Shown here one piece after another: positions 6,921 through 12,136 of a stretch of DNA of 12,136 bases; the first letter of the stretch is position 1; every line of letters begins with the position of its first letter. Origin of the DNA: M3007 sp039804245 (GTDB lineage: Bacteria > Bacteroidota > Bacteroidia > Chitinophagales > Saprospiraceae); contig JBDLWO010000069.1 of the NCBI GenBank assembly GCA_039804245.1, forward strand, positions 1 through 12,136, in the 5' to 3' direction. The translations under genes were made by a program, and so were the position numbers. The notes under the pieces were generated by a model. It ran no database searches. It had not been told where the DNA came from and saw only the letters and a program-made list of their open reading frames with translations.

Positions 6921-7775
6921 GTGCGCAATTTAACCATCCGACAGCTGCTTTCCGATCTGACAGACACCCTGAAACCTGCTTGCGGGGAAGGAGAGGCATC
7001 GTCTGTTGCCCGTATTGTGGCCGAGGATGCCTTTCATCTGAAGGGTAATGCCGGCCGCGAAATCAGCGATGAAGAATATGCACGCTACCTCGGCATCCGC
7101 AATCGCCTCCTGGCAGGCGAACCTGTTCAGTATGTGCTCGGACAGGCTGATTTTTACGGGCTGAAATTTGCCGTGTCGCCAGCCACGCTGATCCCGCGTC
7201 AGGAAACAGAAGAGCTTGTTGCCTGGGTACTGGAAACATCCGCACACCAGAATCTGGCAGTACTCGATATTGGCCTCGGAACAGGCTGTATCGCCATCAC
7301 CCTGAAGAAAAAAAGACCATTCTGGACAGTTTACGGAATGGAGGTAAGTCCGGAAGCGCTCACGGTAGCGCAGAAAAATGCATCCACACTGGTACAGGGT
7401 GATGTGCATTTTTTTCAGGCAGATATCTTAAAAAAGCAGGACTGGCAAAATTTACCTGCCCCCGATATCGTTATCAGCAATCCTCCTTATATCCCGGCAG
7501 CCGAGCGTGCGCTTGTACCGCCTCATGTATTCAACCATGAACCACATCTGGCGCTGTTTGTTACCGACGAAGACCCGCTCCTGTTTTACCGGGAGATAGC
7601 CTGCATGAGCCGTGAAAAACTGAAGCCCGGCGGCTGGCTTTACTTCGAGTGCAATGAATTCAATGCGGGCGAAGTGGCCGAAATGCTTGTATCTGAAGGT
7701 TTCAGTCTTGTAGAATCAAGGAAGGATATATGCGGCGCCGACCGGATGGTCAGGGCCATGAAAACCGATTTATGA
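6921..7775 (+). CDS. prmC: Peptide chain release factor N5-glutamine methyltransferase (PrmC/HemK)
   Basis: PrmC, 284 residues, methylates the glutamine of the GGQ motif of release factors RF1 and RF2 using S-adenosylmethionine, raising termination efficiency in the cytoplasm. Seen directly: an N-terminal helical domain (residues 1-about 80) that binds the release factor, the transition GEPVQYVLG and LIPRQETEELV typical of the family, SAM motif I as LDIGLGTGC (Asp116), and the catalytic NPPY at 187-190. Near the C-terminus is the family-typical LKPGGWLYFECNE. The start is GTG at 6921 with AAAGGAAA about 7 nt ahead; no ATG nearby gives the full domain. Its stop overlaps the ATG of the next gene by 4 bp, suggesting coupling to the DUF3298-type gene. 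Confidence 0.95.
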   Translation: MRNLTIRQLLSDLTDTLKPACGEGEASSVARIVAEDAFHLKGNAGREISDEEYARYLGIRNRLLAGEPVQYVLGQADFYGLKFAVSPATLIPRQETEELVAWVLETSAHQNLAVLDIGLGTGCIAITLKKKRPFWTVYGMEVSPEALTVAQKNASTLVQGDVHFFQADILKKQDWQNLPAPDIVISNPPYIPAAERALVPPHVFNHEPHLALFVTDEDPLLFYREIACMSREKLKPGGWLYFECNEFNAGEVAEMLVSEGFSLVESRKDICGADRMVRAMKTDL

Positions 7776-9202
7776 TGACTATATTCACCAATAACCGATT
7801 ATTGCTGTCAGCGCTCTTTATTACAGCCTGCATCACCGGAACCCTGGCCCAGAAGCCAGCCACATCACCCGCCAAACCACCGGCAACCAAACCGGCCACA
7901 ACACCTCAAAAACCAGCCGCCACACCGGCAAAGAGTGTTGCCCCCGCGCCCCCGCGCGATTCCAACGTACTCAAGCTGTTCGATAAAAACACCGTAAAGT
8001 GGCAGAAAACTTACAAAGGACGTTTCGATGACGCTGCTGTTGTTGAGGTATCCCTGGGGTATGACGGTAAAATCTGTCGGGGATTTCTCGTTTACCCGCA
8101 AAGCAACACGAGGATACGGCTCGAAGGGAAAATGGACACCTCCGGCTTCAAACTGGAAGAACGCAGCGAAAACAAACAGGTAACCGGTTTTATCTCCGGA
8201 CGAATACAGGGCAAATCCCTTAATGCCGAATGGAGTAATGCCGATAACAGTCTGGGCGGAAGAATTGAAGCGGAAGAAATTCCACTCTCCGCTCCAGTCA
8301 ATTGCAGCGACAACAAATGGAGCAGCCGATATATCACCCGATATAACAACGCCCGCTGCGATATGGTGCTCGTCAGAGCCCAGGGCGGTATTCTCGACGG
8401 ATTTCTGTGGATAGAATCGGACGGGACCACATACCGGCTCAAGGGAGAAACAAAACCGGACGGCTCGTACGAACTGGATGCCCTCGGCGCCGAAGACCGC
8501 CTCGTTGCCATCATATCGGGCGAGTTCAGGCCCGGACAGGGAACGATATGCAAATGGACTGGCAGCGGTGAAAAACGGGAATTCAAATTTATCCTGAAAG
8601 ATCATTTTCAGATGGGCTGCTATGATTATGCCGACTATAATGCCTCCTTTGATGTGCTGCACCCGCATACCGTTTGTGAGCCATGCAATAACTGGCTCGA
8701 CGAACAGGTAAAACTATGGCTGGAAAAATGCAAAGCAGGCTTCGAATCGCAAAACCTGAAGCAAACACCCGAAACACGGAATGTACAACGGGCCAGCGCA
8801 TGGCCCGAAATCGCCTGCTGGACCGATAACCTGCTCTCGGGGTATCTCACCTTTTCTGATACCCGATCGAGCGAAACTCAGGGAATTGCCTATAATTTTG
8901 ACCTGAAAAACGGAAAGCTGATCAACACTGAAGACTTGTTCGTAAAATCATTTTCCTGGAAAAACTGGTTCGCTGATTTCGCCAACAGGGAAATGCCCAA
9001 ATTGCCTTCCTTTGCGGCTGATCCGCAGTTCAGAAACTGGCTGGTAGAAGAAGGATTCCCGCTCATGGTCATCCGGAGGGAAGGATTTGAACTGAGCACA
9101 CTGTTTCACCCTTTTTACGGGCGACAGACGCTCTTCATACCCTACTCGTCTGTCAGAAACTCGCTTCGCAAAGACGGCCCACTCGGAGAATTTGTAAAGT
9201 AA
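7772..9202 (+). CDS. Secreted DUF3298-type protein with an internally duplicated N-terminal domain
   Basis: A 476-residue exported protein. The N-terminus is a signal sequence: either cleaved before Gln27 (GTLA/Q) or a lipoprotein signal with Cys20 (FITAC). Residues about 28-65 are a Pro/Ala/Thr/Lys-rich linker. Two similar beta-rich units follow, near 76-170 and 182-275, sharing the order K-W, Y-x-x-R-F/Y, G-x-x-x-GFL, T-x-RL-x-G, ISG and W. The last part (about 350-476) resembles DUF3298 (C-terminal domain also found in RsiV and PdaC-type proteins), with YNFDLKNGKLINTEDLF and a final IPYSSVRNSL. DUF3298 domains are extracytoplasmic and linked to lysozyme sensing or carbohydrate/peptidoglycan binding, but no function can be assigned here. 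Start: two ATGs at 7772 and 7775; the first overlaps prmC by 4 bp. The next gene starts one base after its stop. Confidence 0.8.
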   Translation: MMTIFTNNRLLLSALFITACITGTLAQKPATSPAKPPATKPATTPQKPAATPAKSVAPAPPRDSNVLKLFDKNTVKWQKTYKGRFDDAAVVEVSLGYDGKICRGFLVYPQSNTRIRLEGKMDTSGFKLEERSENKQVTGFISGRIQGKSLNAEWSNADNSLGGRIEAEEIPLSAPVNCSDNKWSSRYITRYNNARCDMVLVRAQGGILDGFLWIESDGTTYRLKGETKPDGSYELDALGAEDRLVAIISGEFRPGQGTICKWTGSGEKREFKFILKDHFQMGCYDYADYNASFDVLHPHTVCEPCNNWLDEQVKLWLEKCKAGFESQNLKQTPETRNVQRASAWPEIACWTDNLLSGYLTFSDTRSSETQGIAYNFDLKNGKLINTEDLFVKSFSWKNWFADFANREMPKLPSFAADPQFRNWLVEEGFPLMVIRREGFELSTLFHPFYGRQTLFIPYSSVRNSLRKDGPLGEFVK

Positions 9203-9203
9203 T

Positions 9204-10091
9204 ATGGATACCGCAGAACTCATCAGACGTGTAAGAAGGGTTGAGATCAAAACAAGGGGTCTGGCCAGAAATGTATTCTATGGAGGCTATCACAGTGCCT
9301 TCAAAGGGCGTGGAATGTCATTCAGCGAAGTAAGGCAATATCAGTTCGGCGACGATGTGCGCTCTATTGACTGGAACGTAACCGCCCGAACAGGCGATCC
9401 GCACATCAAAATATTCGAGGAGGAACGCGAACTGACAGTCCTCCTGATCGTGGATATCAGCGGATCAGCCTTCTTCGGCACCGGAAACGTGCTCCGTCAG
9501 GAATTTATCACCGAAGTCAGCGCCGCACTCGCATTCAGCGCCGACGCCAACAACGACCGCGTTGGCCTGTTGCTTTTCTCCGACAAGGTGGACTTTTACC
9601 TGCCTCCACAGAAGGGCAGGCAGCACACCCTGAGAATTCTCCGCGAGTTACTCAATGTGCAACCCAATAGTCGCAACACCAATTTGGGAAATGCGCTGGG
9701 CTTTGCCAGAAATGTACTCAGAAAGCGGAGCGTCTGCTTTATTCTCTCCGATTTCTGGGCCGACAACTACGAACAGCCACTGCGGGTATTGGCCCGAAAG
9801 CACGATATTACAGGTATTCACTGCTGGGACTCCCTGGAAACGGCCATGCCGGATGTAGGACTGCTCTGCACCCGCGATGCCGAAACAGGGGCGCTGAACT
9901 GGATAGATACTTCAGACCGCAATACCCGCGCTCAGTACGCGCGCGAATTCGGAGATAACCGCGCCAATACTGCCTCTCTGCTCAGAAGGGCTGGCGCCGA
10001 CTATCTCGGTATGGACACGAAAGCCGCATACAGCACCGAACTGATGCATTTTTTTGAAAAAAGAGCAAAAAGACAGGATTTTTCAAAATGA
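9204..10091 (+). CDS. DUF58 domain protein (VWA-like, MoxR-associated)
   Basis: A 295-residue soluble protein of the DUF58 family, usual partner of MoxR AAA+ ATPases and BatA. The DUF58 signature is visible as RQYQFGDDVRSIDWNVTART (residues 44-63), followed by a VWA-like fold with a MIDAS motif D-x-S-x-S at Asp84, Ser86, Ser88 (IVDISGS). FILSDFWAD later in the domain fits the second metal-site strand. No membrane segment is present, as in the shorter DUF58 proteins. The family is thought to work with MoxR in assembly or maintenance of envelope or metalloenzyme complexes; this is from family context, not shown here. It starts one base after the DUF3298-type gene and its last four bases overlap the start of the next gene (ATGA). 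moxR, normally just upstream in this phylum, is not in the window. Confidence 0.93.
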   Translation: MDTAELIRRVRRVEIKTRGLARNVFYGGYHSAFKGRGMSFSEVRQYQFGDDVRSIDWNVTARTGDPHIKIFEEERELTVLLIVDISGSAFFGTGNVLRQEFITEVSAALAFSADANNDRVGLLLFSDKVDFYLPPQKGRQHTLRILRELLNVQPNSRNTNLGNALGFARNVLRKRSVCFILSDFWADNYEQPLRVLARKHDITGIHCWDSLETAMPDVGLLCTRDAETGALNWIDTSDRNTRAQYAREFGDNRANTASLLRRAGADYLGMDTKAAYSTELMHFFEKRAKRQDFSK

Positions 10092-10984
10092 GCACACTCA
10101 GGTTTATACTTCCTGTCATAGTCTGTGTCACTGCGTCCGCAACAGCTCAAACGGCCCGTCTTGCATCAGACAGTAATCTGGTGGAAACGGGCAACCGTTT
10201 TATCCTGCATCTGTCGGTCAGGGAAAAACCCGCCGGCAAACCGGATTTGTCAGGATGGCAGGAGATTATACCGGAAGAAAACAGGCTCCGGGAAAGTGAC
10301 TGGACAAACGAGAGCGGAATCAGTAAAATGGATATCACAGCCATTTTCTTCCTGGAAGATTCTTTGACTATCCCGCCCGTCCGCATCCCGTTGGCAAACG
10401 GTGATACAGCCGTAACCAATCCGCTGGATATACAAATCATCGCCAGCCCCGCCCCCGATGAAGTTCAGGATATGGCTCCCATACGCGATATTCAGCGGGA
10501 ACAAAAGGTCTGGACTGATTACTGGCCACTTATAGCCATCATTCTGACTGTCGTAATCCTGATACTGGCCGCTTACTTCATCATTCAATACCGAAAAAAC
10601 AAGGCTGTGGGCAACCGGAGTGTTCAATGGACACCCCACGAACTGGCGCTCCGGAAACTCGTACAACTGCAGCAGCAAAACCTGTGGAACAACGGAAACG
10701 CAAAGGAATACTGCGATGAACTTACCGGTATCATACGTGAGTATCTGGAACTCCGATTTCGTATCCCGGCACTCGAGTCCACCTCAGCCGAATTGATCCG
10801 GATACTGAAAATGACGGGTACGCCCGATGAAATAAACAGCGGACTTGAAAACATACTCTTTCAGGCTGATCTGGCCAAATTCGCCAAAGGCACTCCCCCA
10901 CCCGATTTCGGTGATGTATCCATGCAATTTGCGCTCCGGCTGATTGACAAAACCAAACCTGTTTCCGTAAACGCAGCATCATGA
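10088..10984 (+). CDS. BatD/DUF4381-like single-pass membrane protein of the bat operon
   Basis: A 298-residue protein with a cleavable signal (MSTLRFILPVIVCVTASATA, cut before Gln21), an extracytoplasmic beta-rich region (about 22-140) resembling the immunoglobulin-like start of BatD proteins, one membrane segment at about 147-167 (IAIILTVVILILAAYFI) followed by a basic stop-transfer YRKNK, and a cytosolic helical tail of about 125 residues (LRKLVQLQQQNLWNNGNAKE...). This layout is what is usually found between DUF58 and batA in Bacteroidota and matches DUF4381-type proteins in other phyla. It overlaps both neighbours by four bases, so the three genes are surely one translational unit. The exact role is unknown; the tail may contact DUF58 or MoxR. 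Confidence 0.85.
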   Translation: MSTLRFILPVIVCVTASATAQTARLASDSNLVETGNRFILHLSVREKPAGKPDLSGWQEIIPEENRLRESDWTNESGISKMDITAIFFLEDSLTIPPVRIPLANGDTAVTNPLDIQIIASPAPDEVQDMAPIRDIQREQKVWTDYWPLIAIILTVVILILAAYFIIQYRKNKAVGNRSVQWTPHELALRKLVQLQQQNLWNNGNAKEYCDELTGIIREYLELRFRIPALESTSAELIRILKMTGTPDEINSGLENILFQADLAKFAKGTPPPDFGDVSMQFALRLIDKTKPVSVNAAS

Positions 10985-11961
10985 CTTTCGCTGATCCGCT
11001 CTGGTTTCTGCTCGCCCTGCCAGTCGCATGGCTCCTCCGGGTATGGTCGCGTACTCCCCGGGCCGCCATGCTGATGCCCGTCTCAACAGGATATATATCC
11101 GCGTCCGGGTGGCGAACAGGCATAAGAAAGCACCTGCACTGGCTCCACCGGATAGCGCTGGCGCTGCTGATCATCGCCATGGCACGCCCGCAAAGACTCT
11201 GGACAGAGGAGAAGGTTAAAGCTGATGCACTTGATATCATACTGGCCATGGATATTTCTCCTTCCATGCTCAGCCGCGATTTTGAGCCCGACCGACTTGC
11301 TGTCGCCAAACAGGTAGCCATTGATTTTGTGGAAAAAAGACCCCACGACCGGATCGGACTGGTCGCTTTCTCCGCCGAAGCTTTCACACAATGCCCCCTG
11401 ACCGCCGATAAAAAGATGGTTCAGAATTTCATCCGGGAACTCACCGTGGGGCGCCTTGAAGACGGAACTGCTATCGGTATGGGTCTTGCTACCGCACTCA
11501 ACCGTATCAAAACCAGTGCAGCAAAAAGCAAGATTGTTATCCTCCTGACAGACGGAGAGAACAACGCCGGGGATATTTCGCCGGTCCAGGCCGCCGAAAT
11601 TGCCGGTACCCTCGGAATAAGGGTTTATACGGTGGGAATTGGCACAGAAGGCTATGTCATGTCGCCCGTACAGCGCGCACCCAATGGATCATACCTGTTT
11701 TCACCACGATTCGTCACCTTCGACACTGAACTGCTGCAGCAAATGGCCGCCATGACCAACGGCCGCTTCTTCAGGGCATACTCGGAACGGGATCTGGCCG
11801 GGATATACAATGAAATAGACAGACTAGAAAAAACCCGGATCGAGGTAACCACCCTCCGGAGAACCACAGAACTCGCCGGATATTTCATCATCATAGCTTT
11901 ATTGTTCATTTTCTCGGAACTGATGCTGCGATGGTTCATCGTCAGGACAATCATAATCTGA
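10981..11961 (+). CDS. batA: BatA, membrane VWA-domain protein of the aerotolerance (bat) operon
   Basis: A 326-residue membrane protein: two N-terminal hydrophobic segments (about 5-20 and 54-68), a cytosolic-or-periplasmic VWA domain (about 84-270) and one C-terminal membrane segment (about 300-318). The MIDAS is complete: Asp91, Ser93, Ser95 (MDISPSM), Thr163 in DGTAIGMGL and Asp191 in LLTDGEN. PQRLWTEEK before the domain is typical of BatA/BatB. BatA is known from Bacteroides bat operons implicated in oxygen tolerance, where batB-batE follow. Here batB does not follow; an Rpn-like sequence begins at or just before the stop. The final residues FIVRTIII may be altered by that junction, but the domain and the last membrane segment are intact. 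Four-base overlap with the upstream gene. Confidence 0.94.
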   Translation: MTFADPLWFLLALPVAWLLRVWSRTPRAAMLMPVSTGYISASGWRTGIRKHLHWLHRIALALLIIAMARPQRLWTEEKVKADALDIILAMDISPSMLSRDFEPDRLAVAKQVAIDFVEKRPHDRIGLVAFSAEAFTQCPLTADKKMVQNFIRELTVGRLEDGTAIGMGLATALNRIKTSAAKSKIVILLTDGENNAGDISPVQAAEIAGTLGIRVYTVGIGTEGYVMSPVQRAPNGSYLFSPRFVTFDTELLQQMAAMTNGRFFRAYSERDLAGIYNEIDRLEKTRIEVTTLRRTTELAGYFIIIALLFIFSELMLRWFIVRTIII

Positions 11962-12136
11962 ACGTAACTGCTTGGCTGGATAAGGAGTCATTTGATGACC
12001 CGAAAATGAAATACCATTTTCTGGACGTATGTTATGTTGGCCAGATGAAAAGCGGTACCAGTGTGCGCATCAGCATCCTTTTTGAGCACAAGAGCAGCCT
12101 GCCGGATGTACCTGTTCATTTTCAGTTGCTCAGATA
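11931..12136 (+). CDS. Rpn-family (transposase_31, PD-(D/E)XK) nuclease, 5'-truncated and cut by the window end
   Basis: This frame encodes 68 residues to the window edge. From about residue 10 it fits the interior of Rpn/transposase_31 proteins: KESFDDPKMKYHFLDV, then ILFEHKSSLPDVPVHFQLLR. These correspond to the usual 'S(D/E)xL...LEHKSSPDPL.PFQLLRY' region. The nuclease D...ExK residues are present as Asp32, Glu52 and Lys54 (numbered from ATG 11931). The family N-terminus (KHDxFFKELF and about 35-40 residues) is missing: upstream, this frame only reads antiframe batA sequence. A start at ATG 11931 overlaps batA by 31 bp; ATG 12006 is the other choice. Most likely a gene remnant fused to the end of batA by a deletion or insertion, though the rest of the gene is outside the window. 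Rpn proteins promote RecA-independent recombination in E. coli. Confidence 0.7.
   Translation, partial: MVHRQDNHNLNVTAWLDKESFDDPKMKYHFLDVCYVGQMKSGTSVRISILFEHKSSLPDVPVHFQLLR

Noticed and set aside
7850..7970. Repetitive ACC/CCA/AAA-rich stretch as a possible DNA repeat array
   Set aside because: It encodes the Pro/Ala/Thr/Lys linker after a signal peptide; units are irregular and there is no conserved repeat-spacer structure.
7865..8668. A 267-codon open frame on the minus strand opposite the DUF3298-type gene
   Set aside because: It is antisense to a gene with clear signal peptide, repeats and DUF3298 features; its product has no recognisable motif and its composition is that of a mirror frame.
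10731..11387. A 218-codon minus-strand frame across the BatD-like/batA junction
   Set aside because: Antisense to two well-supported overlapping genes and without recognisable domains.
11988..12000. Inverted repeat GTCAT-TTG-ATGAC just after batA, as a possible IS end or operator
   Set aside because: Arms are only five bases and the stretch encodes the conserved SFDDP part of the Rpn-like frame, so it is best explained as coding sequence.

Overview
The window reads as a chromosomal segment of a member of the Bacteroidota, probably Bacteroidales-like. Four observations support this: the protein families (a Bacteroidota-type QueD, the BatA/DUF58 aerotolerance-type operon, DUF5362-like membrane proteins, an Rpn-family fragment); lipoprotein and signal peptides typical of the phylum; general lack of strong Shine-Dalgarno sequences; and TAnnTTTG-type -7 promoter boxes instead of sigma-70 boxes. 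I see no rRNA, tRNA, CRISPR array or intact insertion sequence.

Left part (1-3310). A histone-deacetylase-family hydrolase runs leftwards off the window, starting at a TTG. It is divergent from a queD-type 6-carboxytetrahydropterin synthase gene, and the 132-bp gap between them carries a -7-like box for each direction. Convergent with queD, 13 bp away, is a large secreted lipoprotein prolyl oligopeptidase (S9A) on the minus strand. Its promoter region is shared with the rightward gene set, and the two putative -7 boxes form one inverted repeat.

Middle and right (3292-11961). All genes lie on the plus strand with gaps of at most 39 bp and several 1-4 bp stop/start overlaps, so this looks like one long operon of about 8.6 kb. 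The order is: a lipoprotein of unknown function coupled to murB (peptidoglycan precursor synthesis); two tandem small membrane proteins of DUF5362 type; a membrane-anchored barnase-like ribonuclease with all catalytic residues; prmC (release-factor glutamine methyltransferase); a secreted DUF3298-type protein with an internally duplicated beta-rich domain; and then DUF58, a BatD/DUF4381-like single-pass protein and BatA (VWA domain with MIDAS). Most of the products act in the envelope. The last three are the known MoxR-associated DUF58/Bat module, but moxR is not next to it here.

Right edge (11931-12136). Where batB is expected, the sequence passes directly into the middle of an Rpn-family (transposase_31, PD-(D/E)XK nuclease) coding sequence. 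It lacks about the first 35-40 residues of the family but keeps the D...ExK motif. This is the main sign of rearrangement in the window. I found no clearly new defence or mobile system. The most interesting items are the interrupted bat operon, the orphan anchored barnase homologue without a barstar, and the duplicated genes and domains.
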